This document shows, one piece after another, positions 27,601 to 39,900 of a DNA stretch of 64,000 bases. Every line of letters starts with the position of its first letter. Position 1 is the first letter of the stretch. The translations under genes and the position numbers were made by a program. The notes under the pieces were generated by a model. The model worked only from the letters and a program-made list of their open reading frames with translations, made no database searches and had not been told where the DNA came from. This stretch comes from Klebsormidium nitens (Eukaryota; Streptophyta; Klebsormidiophyceae; Klebsormidiales; Klebsormidiaceae), in the NCBI GenBank assembly GCA_000708835.1, contig DF237212.1, positions 1 to 64,000 on the forward strand, given 5' to 3'.

Positions 27601-27956
27601 CCGCTTGCTATGACGAGTCCGACTTGATTAATGATCGCCACTTTTGTCCCGCCAGTTCCGACATCGCATGCCATAATGCATTCATCATAAGTAGTGACAG
27701 CTGCCTGGATAGAAGGCCTTGTAGCCGCAAGCCTTTGCTGTTTCAATGCATCTGATTTCAAATGCAAGGACGACAAAAAGACATGCCAATTGGCGACCGG
27801 TGGTAACATTGCGCTCCTGAAAGCAGAGGTAACATTCCTTTGACAATTGGTCATCACGCCCTCATGGTGACGACATCTGTTGCTGCCATGCGAGTTGGCT
27901 GATATGCATTTTCCAGCGCCAGAATGTACTCTAGCGGAAGACATTGCTGGCGCCAA
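21680..27956 (-). CDS. FGGY-family carbohydrate kinase, xylulokinase-like (12 or more exons)
   Basis: This is an ATP-dependent sugar kinase of the ribokinase-unrelated FGGY fold. Firm exons, written high to low, are 27956-27565, 27324-27150, 26926-26858, 26674-26607, 26385-26308, 26133-26042, 25716-25627 and 25259-25160; all keep phase. Later exons are clear by content but approximate at their edges: from 24728, 24170-24072, about 23950-23880, about 22500-22420, 22182-22110, and the last ending with the TAG at 21680. Landmarks are the phosphate-binding CDVGTGGTKVAI, VAVTGQM, PAILYSDTRA, ATMTGSAQGAA, VTDATTASTTGL, GDAGASTIG, YLGSSGWVAG, SGGLLYLPFLNG, VGVKGAAILAG and a C-terminal TKLYPALK. The order matches a full FGGY protein. 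The first ~90 residues before the kinase domain may be a transit peptide, and the ATG at 27956 is a best guess. The substrate cannot be read from sequence; the motifs look closer to bacterial XylB-like kinases than to glycerol kinase. Confidence 0.82.
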
Positions 27957-28414
27957 TCTTGAAGAAGCAAATGTAATTGAGGTCTGGTCGCTTAGTGCTC
28001 TGAAAGCAACCTGGAGGAGGATGGAGCCAGCTCCCAGCTAGCTTTTGCACCCGTTAATTTTGAACCAATCAAAGAAAAGAGAGCGTGTATTGCTGAAATG
28101 CTCTTTACCTACTGCTCCTGGATAATGCGCACAATGCGTCTTAATGGCAAGCCGCAATGCAGCGCCACAGCGCAGCTCTGATCAACAAGAGAACCAAAGC
28201 TAGACAGAGTTGGATTCTGGGGGGAGTTCAAGATTCTCAATGTCAGTGTGGACCTCGGTAGAAGATTCAAACTTCTGTCCTCAGATCCTTGATCATCCCA
28301 CCTGTTGGCCATCGGACGGTCAGAGCTGCTCTGAAACACAGCAACTGACGTAGCGGCTGACATCAGCTGTCCACCTTTGAGCTGATCTGGCACCAGCAGG
28401 GCAGCTTTGTAGCA

Positions 28415-28908
28415 GGAGAGGGTTCACATTGGACTTTCGATCAACTTTCGCTTTGTTTTGAGATGTACCCAAATGACGTGTGCTGACGTTGTACCAGCGA
28501 GTTCCGAAGTTGGGTTCACATCGGGAAAACCATTGTCGAATGCATCACCAGTTTTGGCGGAGACAACGTGCGATCACGTGGATGTACAAAATGGTACACT
28601 TGGTACACTTTGACGTCATAACATTCGGCCGAACTGCGCATCGGTGAATCTGAGCCACTCGATCGCTGAGTCGGACGTCATAATCGTAAAACATGTTTTC
28701 GAAAGGCGGTCGCCGACCGCCTTTCGAAAACATGTTTTACGGATGACATTTTGGTCCGTTCTTCGATGCCGAAAGCTTTTTGATGTTCGTAACTTTGACC
28801 GTTGGCAAAGAGCGTTCCGGACCATGACGTGTGCTTCCGTCACTGCAGTAACTTCGTGTTTTCGAAGGAGGATAATCTGTTCCGGAAAGTCCAATGTGAA
28901 CCCTCTCC
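28415..28908. mobile_element. 494-bp foldback/MITE-like element with terminal and central inverted repeats
   Basis: The ends are perfect 24-bp inverted repeats: 28415-28438 begins GGAGAGGGTTCACATTGG, and 28885-28908 is its reverse complement. In the middle, arms 28686-28712 and 28714-28740 are a perfect 27-bp inverted repeat around one C, so they can form a 55-bp cruciform. No transposase frame lies inside, so it would be non-autonomous. I see no clear target-site duplication in the flanks, which leaves the superfamily open. It lies between the divergent FGGY kinase and sugar phosphatase genes and ends 72 bp before the phosphatase ATG, so it may form part of that promoter or leader. Confidence 0.75.
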
Positions 28909-28980
28909 AGGTCAAATCTCATGCGGCGCTACGTAAGTTGAAGCCCCTTTGAAATTTCAGCCATTGTACGGGAGGAATCT

Positions 28981-31900
28981 ATGCAGTCTCTTGTGAACGC
29001 ACACCCTGTGGGTTTTCCAGCACGTGCTTTGAGTTGGACATCGTTGAGGGGGGCCAGCGGCCAGGTAAGCTGCTTCTTCTCTACTGCATGCGGGCTTGCT
29101 TTCCTTATCTAATCACTTTGAACCCACTCTTTGGCCCGAAAAGCTGAGTGCTGTCGTTACAAAGTGCATTCTGCGCACTTGGTCTCCATTTCATCATTCG
29201 CCATGTTGGTTCCCATAATGATCTGGCTGCCAGCAGCAGGCTTTGAAAGCCATTGCGGATCCCCTACTTTTGACCACCACTGGCATCACCACTGCCGTTC
29301 ACTCCATCCAAGGCGGTTGCCTTTTCTCAAGTCGATGTTAGTAGATCTCCTGCCACCTTTGACTTTGATTAAGGGACAGCTGCTGTTCGAACTCTAGGTG
29401 GTCCTTGTCTGTCAGGTCAATCATCAAGCAGTTTTTCGTGTCTCACAAAGGAGATTCCCACCAGAATCACGATCTTTGAAAGGGACGTTCAGGCAGGCAC
29501 GAATTCTAGCAATGGGAACCGTGGAACCGACACCCGGGGACAGGATCCAGCAGGGGCTTAAACCTGATGCCCGTGAAGATTTGTCAGGTAGGTCTTTCTT
29601 GAATTGATGGGGTAGCAGATGAATCGTTCTGCTGCTTGATCGTTGTGCATTATTTTCAGAAAAGTAAAAGCATCCTTGCTTGAGTTGAGTGTTTGAATCC
29701 ATGTAATCGTATAATGGACAATCAAAGCAATGATCGCCGGTTGCAACTTTTGAAGTTGCCAACTGAGTTGGCAAACATAATGTGACAAAGTGAAGGACGT
29801 GACTCCGCTTGTTAAGAATTGGGGTATTCCTGCTTCCATTTACTCTCTGTCAACAAGGGTGCTACACTTGTCAGTATTTCATTCAGCCTTATCTTGCTGT
29901 ATTGCAGCGAATAGACCATCGCCTCCACCGCTTCCAAAAGGCATCAAGTTGAAGGCTGTCTTCTTCGATGTTGATGGCACAATAGCAGTTTCAGACCCCC
30001 TTCATTTCAAGTCATTCCAAGTGAGTAACGCCCCTCTCTCCTGGGAATAGTATTACATTAGTGAATCTGTTCGCTCGTTGGCATAGGAGATTGGTCTTGA
30101 CCATGATAGTCACCTTCAACAAGTGCGAGTCACAGCAGCTGCGTTCCTTGGCATCCGTACACAAGAGTTTGACTGTGCTGTGATGCAGCGCAAACTTCCG
30201 TTCAATCTTGCTGAAAACATGCGTTGACGTTTCCTTTCACCAGGTATATTTGATTTCGAGCAAGTACTGATTCCTTGAAATCTGGCCTGCAGGAGATGTT
30301 AAGTAATGTCGGGTTTAATGGTGGAATTCCTATTGATGAGGCCTTCTTTCAGAAGAACATCAGCGGCCGCCACAATCCAGACATTGCAAAAGATGTAGGT
30401 ATGTCAACCCTTAGAGCCCTGATTGCGAGATTCAAACATGAGTGCCAAAAGCCTGCTACTGCCTTCTCCCTCTTTTTCGAGACGTAATGCTCAATTGCTT
30501 CTGCCAGTTACTGTTAGTGAATTGTATAAAGACATCTTATCACCTGCGCAATATTGGTATTGAACTGTGTGCAGAAGCCAGAGTCCTCTCTAGCCAGTGG
30601 ACACGGGATCTTTTAGACAAGCTGGTGCTCTCCAGTAGATCGAAGAGATGCCTTCAACAAGTCTTCATGAACAGGCCTTTTCAAACAACTGACCAGCCTG
30701 CAACTTGCGCCCTTTTTGCAGCTCTTCCCTGATTGGCCGATGGACAAGGCAATGCAGTTCATGGATGATAAGGAGGCACACTTCCGGAAGTTGGCCCTGG
30801 GCATCCTGGAGCCTACCGGGGGCCTCCTTCGGTTCTGCAAGTGGGTTGAGGAGAAAGGGCTTACAAGAGCGGCCGTCACCAACGCCCCCCGGGCGAATGC
30901 AGAGCAGATGATCAAGGCTGTGGGACTCGAGCAGTTCTTCCAGCTGTGTGAGCAAGCCAGAACTCGGGCTTCTTTTCGCAGAGACTTTGAAATACTCCCG
31001 AGACTGAGTTGCAGTTTGGTTCTCCTGCTCGTGCTGGTCGAAGACTTGCAGGGCGGTTAGGCAACAGAGTCCGAATTCGCTTTCTGCTAAACAATTCTAG
31101 ATATCCAAAGCGCTTCGACTGTGCGATGAGTGCGATAAGCGCGTCGGGCAGGTTGATTGAGGCCAAGTGAAGATACAACGAAATCTGAACGATGTCAAGC
31201 TCTGCTTCTAGATTGATGACGGCTCGCGCTTATCTGCGGGTGCAGTGGTGATTGGTTCCGAGTGTAAGCGGGGAAAGCCGCACCCTGATCCATATGAGGA
31301 CGCGTTGAAACACTTCGGGTTGCAGCCAAACGAAGCGGTGGTGATCGAGGTAAGGATCACTTCGAGTTTAAACGGGCAGGTTGTAAAGTGTCCCAGCTGG
31401 AAGACGCCTTTCTTGATGTGTTCCAATCCCAACGAGGTTTTGACAGTTACATAATTCGGCATTGACAAAGTGGCTTTGAAAGCGGATAGTCGTACAGCCA
31501 GTTAGGTGCTCAGGTGCGGGCTAAATGACTGGTTGCAGTATCAGCGATTTTGTTTAGGCTATGTGCACCGCTGCTTTCGATATATCGAGCTGTGAACAGC
31601 GTTCTTGAGCTCGTCATTGGTTGATGGTGATCTGGTTGGTGGTAGAAGTGCATCTGGTTGACGCAGATTTTGTTTGATGGACAAGCTTTTCGATAGAACG
31701 GTTCCATTCTGAGCCATCAGGAATTGGACCTTCGTATCTGGTAAAATCCTTCGTTTCTGCTCCACTCGACTATCCAAGTCATTGGTTGCATCCTGATTTT
31801 ACGAGTCGTTACCTGGTTTTGGTTGTGGCAGGATTCCTCTGCCGGGCTCCAAGCAGCCGTCGCTGCAGGCATTCCGTCTGTTGGCATCTTGACCGGGAAT

Positions 31901-31987
31901 CCTGAGTCCAGTCTCATTGCTGCCGGAGCTTCGGTGACGATACGTGATTTTGACGATGAGAAATTGTGGAAGGCGCTAGAGCAATAA
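28981..31987 (+). CDS. SGPP: HAD-superfamily sugar-phosphate phosphatase, plant SGPP-like (7 exons)
   Basis: A haloacid-dehalogenase phosphatase of the kind that removes phosphate from small sugar phosphates. Exons 28981-29064, 29416-29587, 29908-30020, 30293-30394, 30722-30947, 31246-31349 and 31832-31987 join in phase to 318 residues. HAD motif I is FFDVDGT (nucleophile D106, acid D108), followed by SDPLHF. GIPIDEAFF and ISGRHNPDI lie in the cap, AAVTNAP is motif II, the motif III Lys is in KPHPDPY, and VVIEDSSAG is motif IV. These segments match the plant SGPP branch well. About 95 N-terminal residues precede the domain and are Ser/Arg/Gln-rich, as in an organelle transit peptide. Exon 4 must use a GTAGGT donor at 30395, because the nearby GTATGT donor at 30399 would put a stop in the next exon. 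The start is supported by phase but not proven. Confidence 0.9.
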
Positions 31988-33022
31988 GTCTGTTGAGTAA
32001 ACTACTGAATTTGCTGCATAACGCTCGCTTGAGGACCGTCAATTTTAAACACAATTTCGCAAGAAAAGGTGGTATATACAAGTGAGATCATGACCAATGT
32101 TTTCCACGCCAGACTCTATAACCTGGTGGGTAAGACTTCGCTCAGTCTGGCGGGATGCTTATCATGTCAAGCCTAGGAGTGGTACTTGCCTTGAATTTGT
32201 GGCAGCGGAAGCAACATTCTCCTGTGACGCTAGCTAGATGCGCTGGGAGCGCTATTATCCTCATTAATAATCAAAATGTCAACCAAGATCTTGTCCGTCT
32301 CTGTCATCCAACAAGAGCCCATCGTACATGGTGGTAAATTGATATTCAAGAAAGAAAATGCAACCAATAGTCATCAGGGGATGTAGCGTGACTTGCCCAC
32401 TGACAAGCAGGGAGACTCCGCGCTCAATTTCAGACTGCACCTTCTTCTGATGTCGTATACTAGTATAAGGACTTAACCATCGTTTGAATTAGAGACCCTG
32501 AACTTTTATCTATTTATCGTCACCGCTGTGCGCACACATGCTTACACTAATCGAGTATGTGCAGCAAGCCTAAGCCACTCCTTTTGAATGCCTAATTATT
32601 CAAAGACAGCTAGAATGATCTATGCAAAACGGATTATAGCTACGACGTCAAAGGGGACAAAGGCCCTTTCTTTACATGAATGACAGGAGCATGGTATTGC
32701 TAGAATTGCATCCGCAAACGAGTATAAGTCATAGATGGCACGGCGTGTGATAAGCTTTGCCCAAAGATACTGGCCCGACACTGGCGGCGGGCTGCAAGAC
32801 ACATGGGTTGCGAGTGGGTTGCCTAGTGCATAAAAAGTCAGGGCTTGTCTTATAGACACCATCAGGCAGAACGCCGCAGAAGTGTTCTACCTCGCAGCGC
32901 GGACTACGTAGTCTACACACAAACTGATGTAGGTATGACGACTGATGAGACGCGGGTTCCGTTTGTTAGCCCTCAGCAGATCAGCACTAGCCTAGTCTCC
33001 AAAAGGCATTGGAGCTCTCAAA

Positions 33023-33091
<69 letters not shown>

Positions 33092-33955
33092 ACAACGATG
33101 TAAACAATAGTTCGCTGGCCAAGCCAACTGAAAGGCCCGAACTTTAAAGTCTGAAGAACCTCCGAGTCCAGGGGATCGAGTCAAGATTCTAGCGCTGGAC
33201 ATGTCATCTCGACCCAACAAAATGAACGGTTGAGATGAGTCGATGTGTTTCCATGTGCCCGCGATATACGGAGGAACTTTGATAAAGTTACTCATCCTTC
33301 CATTATTGGACGCTGAATTACATAACCCCGTATGACGAACTTGCGAATGTGCCGCCCCGGTTGCTTGACAGTAGCCGGGCTAACGCTGGCCGTGCAGAGT
33401 GGTTGGGACTCGGCTCAAATGCTACACCGGCCGGATAAGCTCACAGGGCTTGTGCAGGCTGTGCGCACGTACAAAACTCATGAATGGTCCAACTGGGTTT
33501 GGTTAAAGCGCTTGGGGTTTAGATTTCAGCCCGGTGATCAGATCACCGAGTAAAACATGAAGCCCGGGCCTAACCCGGACCGGGCCAAGCAGGCCCCCGG
33601 GTCGTCAGCGCGAAGCAGAGAGGAAGGAAGTGGAAGGCTGTGGAAATGGGAGAATGACGCAACACTCCCAACAGAGGGCACATTGCATCATGATTCATGG
33701 ACGACTAGCCAGGTAGGGGCGCTGTTGAGGACGTCTTTGGAAGGAAGAGCGGGCTAGGTGCATCACTAAAGAACTTCAGGGAGTGGGATTCCGGGTTAAA
33801 AGAGAAGGCTGATGCTCTTTCTGGCTAGTGCTGCTCAAATGCCAGAGAGTTCGTCGTTGGCTAGTCGCAGGTGCACATAACCACTGCGTTGCTGCTTCTT
33901 CTCCTGGTTTTTGCTCGCTCGGGGGGCAGAGTGTAAGATCTAGAAAAAGAACACG
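31988..33955. other. Intergenic region with microsatellite and GC-rich palindromic patch
   Basis: No gene is supported. It holds the (AAC)n microsatellite listed separately. Near 33560-33603 there is a GC-rich stretch in which GCCCGGGCC-type words recur in inverted orientation, able to fold. The last ~100 bases before 33956 are the presumed leader of the ABCG gene. Confidence 0.5.
33024..33097 (+). repeat. (AAC)n trinucleotide microsatellite
   Basis: About 22 uninterrupted AAC units, then one extra A and two more units. On either strand it yields artificial poly-Thr or poly-Leu frames, which I do not treat as genes. Confidence 0.97.
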
Positions 33956-36900
33956 ATGGGGGACGAAGTGGAGAATGGGGTCCGAGTGGTAGACGTTGGG
34001 GATGCAGAAGCAGGGGGGATACCGAGAAACGTGTCGGAGATGTCGTTCGAGCAGAAAAAGCAGTACAATCTGAGCATCTCAGGCCTCACTTACAAGGTAA
34101 GCTTGCGCTTCAATCTAGAACCCAAAAAAAAGTTTTTGCGGCCGATGAAGGTGTAGATATGTCGTTGCATTGTGCCAAAGAAGGAAGGGAAAATATGATG
34201 GTTGGGGTGTTGTTGCATTGCCTGTTTAAACTGGTTGAGGTTGTTGCATTGCCTGTTTTAGACCGCTGGCACCCCTTCTCGGCTGCTCAAGGCCTGTGCT
34301 GGTGAGCGTTCAGCATTTTCTCAGGCACTTTCCTGTTGTTGTTCTAATGCAAATCTTGCAAGGGGCTGTAAAGCAACGGCGGAAGGAGGTGGTCGAGATG
34401 GTCAGAATCGACAGGAGTGTTGTACGCTTCTGCATTGGAAGTGGGCAGAACTTGTCTGCCTTGAGATCTGCCAGAGTTTGTTTCTTGGCAGGGTCTTCTT
34501 TGTATTACAACCATGTTACTTTAGATTGGTTGGCATTGACCACCAGTTTGTCTGACCACCAGATGGAATACTTGATTCAAGAAGATGCTTGCTTATATTG
34601 AGAGCGGGGGACGAGTTGTGCGCCTCCGCTCATTGCTCGAACCGAAAGTGATAACAGATAGTCATTGGAGTCTAGAGCGGCACCTTGGAAAAACATTCTT
34701 ACAAACAAGAGCTCAATGAAAGGTAGGTCGAGCAGGGGCAGCCCTTGATTGCAATTGACTCCAAGTTCCGTTTGGTGCTTCAGGCCACAAGCAGTGAGGA
34801 GGTGGTTAAAATGTTTGAAACCAGTTGGAGGTGTCCTAAAAGCGCCCTTATGATACTGAGTGCTGAGTTGTCAAATAGTCTCTACCCCTCAACTGTCACT
34901 GCTGATTCTTAAACTGACTTTGACCACATCAAACTTTTGGAACCTGGCTCCAGAAACAAGAGCCGCGCTTGGGGAGCACCACCTTTTGTCCTGAAAAGGG
35001 GGCACCGCTTCCGGACGTGCGAGAGTGGTCGCACGATTCCCCGCTTGACAAAAATCAAAATGATGGTCCAAAGCCATTTGCATCCTGCACTTGCCAGGTC
35101 GTGACTAAGGCCAAGAAGAAGGGCGAAGAGGCCACCACCAAGGTGCTCCTCAACAACATCGATGCGGAGGCGCGAGCGGGGGAAATCTTGGCGGTGGTCG
35201 GCCCATCGGGAGCCGGAAAGAGTACCTTTTTGGACGCTATCGCTGGAAGGTGGGGACACGTGTTCGCTCCTATCTTGCATGGGCGAGGGCTGGTGTGGGG
35301 AGGTGGTTAGGTCTTCATTCTTCTTCTTAGAGTTCTTCCAAAGGCTGCTTAGAGAAGTTCAAATGGTCGGTCGATGTTCATAAGATGCTGCAAGAATAGC
35401 TGCGCCAATGTACTGCACTCATGACCACAAGCACCTGGAAGTTCCTCGCACTTGTCGATTCTCCATTTGAAACCACTCTGGAATCTTTGACAGAAATTGG
35501 ATCTAAAACCTGACCCTCTTTTCGCAGGATCAACCCGCAGAGCCTGGAGGGCCAGATCCTGGCGAACCAGAAGCCCCTGGGGAGCGACTTCAAGCGCATC
35601 TCGGGGTACGTGATGCAGGACGACCAGCTGTTCCCGCGGCTGACGGTGCGCGAGACGCTCATGTTCAGCGCGCGGCTGCGGCTGCCGGGGACGATGAGCC
35701 ACAAGGAGAAGCAGGACCGGGTGGAGGAGATGATCCAGGTGCTGGGGCTCAAGTCGTGCGCAGAGACTAGGATTGGGGATGACGAGGTGAGGGCTTCTGA
35801 AAGTTCAAGGGTTAAGTCAAGGTTCAGGGGGTTACGGGGTGTTTTGGTGGTTAAGGATGATCCAGATGTTGGGGCGTGCGGTCATGCGCGAAGATGAGAA
35901 TCAGGGTCGACGAAGTGAGGTGAGGGGGTTTTGTGGGGGTCTGGGACTTAAGGCAAGATGATGGTCGCTTTCACCACAAGCAAACATGCTGTGTGCTCGT
36001 CAATCTGTTGCCGCAGCAAGAAGTATTGCTCAGAAGGGTCTGGAGTTCTATCTGTCAGACTGCGACCCTGCCACAACTCATTGACAAAACTGCTTCTATT
36101 CCAGGTGCGAGGCATCTCAGGCGGGGAGAAGCGGCGCACGTCCATTGGGGTGGACCTGATCCATGACCCGCCCGTGCTGTAAGAGCTCCCCATCGATGCC
36201 CCTTGTGGTGTTTAGGTGCTGTGCTCCTTTTAATCGGACCTTGAGCAAGTCAAAATAACCAAGCAGTCTCTTGGCTGATGATGAGGTGGAATTTCTGTTT
36301 TGCACCACAAGGAAAGGCTTGATCATGGTTGATTCGGAGGACAATACTACAGTGCAAGCAGTTCTTGCTGGTACATTTGGCAGCTAAGCTTAACACTCTC
36401 TGCAGATTCCTTGACGAGCCTACTTCGGGCCTCGACAGTACCAGGTACGCTTTTCCTTTGGACAGCCGATCCTGAACCGTCTGACTTAACAGTCGAGAGC
36501 CTCTCGAGGTCCTGGAGCCACTTCATAATGTTTGGGGAACTCGTGAGAATCTCTAGACAATCTGCCGGAGGGACGTCACTGGTCGCTCAATCTGCTCAAT
36601 CTCGATCAGGTCATAAGCAAGTTTGCCGAGTTCATGTGCCTGATTCTGCACTTCTTGCCGAGAGCTGGCTGCTCCAGCTGGTTGTCCTGGGTACCAGATC
36701 TCACTCACTGTTTACCTCTTTGCGTGCAGTGCACTCAACGTGGTGCAGATTCTCCACAACATCGCCTCCACCAGGCTGCGCACCATTGTGGTAAGCTGAC
36801 TCCTCCCTGTTTTACAACACCCTTTCCCTCAGCATTTTAAGGGCAGTTCTCATAGAGTTTGGTAGAAAGGTACAGGACGTGGTGGAGCAGGATTCCTCCT

Positions 36901-39900
36901 CACTGGGCCCAGCTGCCGGTTCTTGCGTTGCTCGCAAGGACCGTATGGCTCGCGCGACGTCATTCTGCCTCATGCGCATCCGTCTGCATGACGATCTATC
37001 TTGCTGGTCTCCCCTCTCGCCTGCGTCGCAATTACACCCCAGATTCGATCCTCCGCTCCATCCACCGCAGTTGACGATTCACCAGCCAAGCTTCCGCGTG
37101 TTGGAGCTGATCCACAGCTTCCTGGTGCTGGCACGTGGCAACGTGATCTACCACGGCAGCTACGCCAGCATGCCGGGCTACTTCGAGGAGTTTGGGCGCC
37201 ACGTGCCTGATGACGTCAACGTGCTCGAGTACACGCTGGACGCGATCGAGGAGCTGCAGAACTCGGAGGAGGGCCTCCAGCCGCTGCTGACGTTTGCGGT
37301 GAGGGACTGACGTCACAGAGAAGTACTGATGACTAGACAGCGTCGTCAGGCTTGGGTTTGGTAGCTCTACCAGGCGGTTTCGGTTGGCGACTGTCTGATT
37401 AGATTCGGCCCAAGCTATACGGTAGTTAAGTACGATAAGCCGATGTGTCGATTTGAGATTCTGTTGTCGTTCTTTCCTGGACCTTTGACCACAAAAGGGG
37501 CACGAGAGACGGCTACAAAATGGTAAGACATTCGAGTAGCGTGAATCGCATAGATCCAAGTATTAGGACGCTCAGGAGTTTTCTGGGTCCCTCGCAGGCA
37601 AGTCAGACAGCAACCGAGAGTCGACGCCATACCACTCCCATGATGATGATGCAGCTTCTTCCTCTCACCCGCCTCCCTCACAGAGATACACAGAAAGCGC
37701 TTCTGCTGCTGCATGCAAAGCTTTAAACCTCAGCTTCGCCTTTCGCCGCCGAATCCTGTTGACATTTTTTTCGGAAAATCTCAAGCTGCATAAGGATCAA
37801 CCCAAAGGTTCAAAAGGATTGAATCCAGATAACTTCGAAACGCAGGAGGCGAAGAACAAGTCGGTGGGCGGCCGCACCCTGGCGCAGCTCAAGAGCAACA
37901 TGACGCTCGCCGGCGAGCCGATCGACTTTGCGTCGGGCTTCCCCGCGGAGACGGCGACGCTGATCGACCGCAACGCGCGCAACATCCTGCGCACGCCGGA
38001 GCTGCTCATCTGGCGGCTCGTGCTGCAGGTCATCGTGGCGCTGACGCTCGGCAGCCTCTTCTTTAACGTCGGGGACACCCCCAAGGGTGAGCTCAGCGAG
38101 CGGGCCTGCTGACGTCATTCTTTGGGGGGTTGCTGACGTATGGTACTGTGAAAACGCTATGCAGCATCTTCTTCGACGTCAGGGACGAAGGCCAAGGCGA
38201 GCGGGCCTGCCGTTGTCATATTCGGGGGCGCTGCTGGCGTCAACGTACGGAGTAGGAATCAGGGGGGATGCCGAGCTGGAAATCTTGAAAACCGGCTGCT
38301 TCTTTCTCCTACACTGGTTGCGCCATTTACCGTGTGCGTATCTCCGAACGAAGCGGACTTGCCTTTGCAGGTGTCCAGCAGCGCGCCTCCACCTTCGCGT
38401 TCACGCTGGCCTTTTACCTCTTCACAGCCACCGAAGCGCTTCCCATCTTCCTAAAGGTGAGCCTACCGCACGAAGCACTGCTTGTTTCGTTTCTCTTTTA
38501 GACTTAGTGCTGTAAAGCTGGCGGGATGCTTCCCTGTGGCCTTCGAGCTAGTAGTCACTGGTGTAACGTCACCAGATTGTTCCTCGACGAGGTGCTGAGT
38601 GCTCGTCTCCTTCTGCGCTGGAAGGTGCTGGACGAGTGGAGAGACTGCTTTCGTAGATCAATTCCCATTGGACGAGTGGTTGCTCCACTTGCTCGACGTG
38701 AAATCACAATTGCTGGCATGATAGAAGCCTATCGGGCGTTTGCTTGACTCGGCTTCTTTCTGCTGTGCAGGAGCGCCAGATCTTCATCCGTGAGACGTCC
38801 CGGGGCGCCTACCGGACGAGTTCATACGTGATCGCCAACTTCCTGGTGTCCCTTCCCTTCTACATGCTGCAGGTAAGCGCTACGCGAGGCCCCCATTCGA
38901 TCTTGCCTCGTCTTGAGCTACTGCATCTGCTTCTCTGTTCATAGGCTGAGGCTTTGGTGAAAAGCTAGAGCCTATGAGACCAAGAATATTGCTTCTTGAG
39001 CGCAATTGAGGGATCCGAAGGCCGACCTCTAACGTTGTTGTGCGTTTGGCGATCGGCAGAGACAGGTAACATCGCTTGCGCCTTGGTCCAAAAGGTCCAA
39101 ACGCAAGATGTAACGACTTTTGAATGCGCAATCAGGAGTGTTGATTCCGACTCAACGGCGAACTCGGCGCCCTAGGTTTCGTCGAACTTTCCCACCGGTA
39201 CAGTCAGAAAGGTCGTGATGCCCTTGTGATCAGCGCAACCAGATGCTTTGGAGTCTCTAAGCTCCTTCGCACTTCGGCAGGTGTTGCTGCTCGACATCAT
39301 ACGTACTGGATGGGAAGCTCCTTCGAGTAAAGCACACGGTCTGGTCTTTGAACTCAACGCCAGTAGAAAAACTTATAAGCCGACCCCGTTTTTACATAGG
39401 TGTTGCTGTTTCAAATCTTCACTTGCTGGTTAGTGGGCATCTCAACGTTTCTTCGACCAGCCTATTACGAAACGGTCCCAGCTTCTAGCGCGAATCAAAG
39501 AACTGAAAAGCCGGGCCACTGTATTCCACAGGTGTTGCTGTTCCAGATCATCGCGTATTGGTTGGTGGGCCTGTCACCCAAGCAAGATCAACACAATCTT
39601 TTACCACGGCACACGACGTGATCCCTGGAGTTAGCTTCGGTAGAAGAACTTAGAAGCCGGCGCCCCCGTTTCCGCAGGTGTTGCTGTTCCAGATCATCGC
39701 GTACTGGATGGTGGGCCTGGCGCCCACCGCGGGCGGCTTCTTCTACAGCATCCTTATCCTGTTCCTGACGCTGACGCTGGCCAACGCGTACGTCAACTTC
39801 TGGAGCGCCATCGTGCCCAACTTCATCGCGGGCAACACCATCGTCACGGCCACCACCTCCTTCTTCTTCCTCTTCTCAGGTGCGCGCGCGCTGATGTTGT

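Noticed and set aside
28109-28393. 94-codon minus-strand frame as a first exon of the FGGY kinase
   Set aside because: The only donor near its end leaves an in-frame TAG before the splice, so it cannot be joined to the kinase as coding sequence. It may be 5' UTR.
28616-28952. Overlapping frames on both strands in the foldback element
   Set aside because: They are mirror readings of the palindrome, with no transposase motifs.
30395-30402. GTATGT donor for SGPP exon 4
   Set aside because: It puts a TGA three codons into exon 5; the overlapping GTAGGT donor keeps the frame and the family sequence.
32987-33295. Minus-strand frame with a long poly-Leu run
   Set aside because: It is the reverse reading of the (AAC)n microsatellite; no other coding signal.
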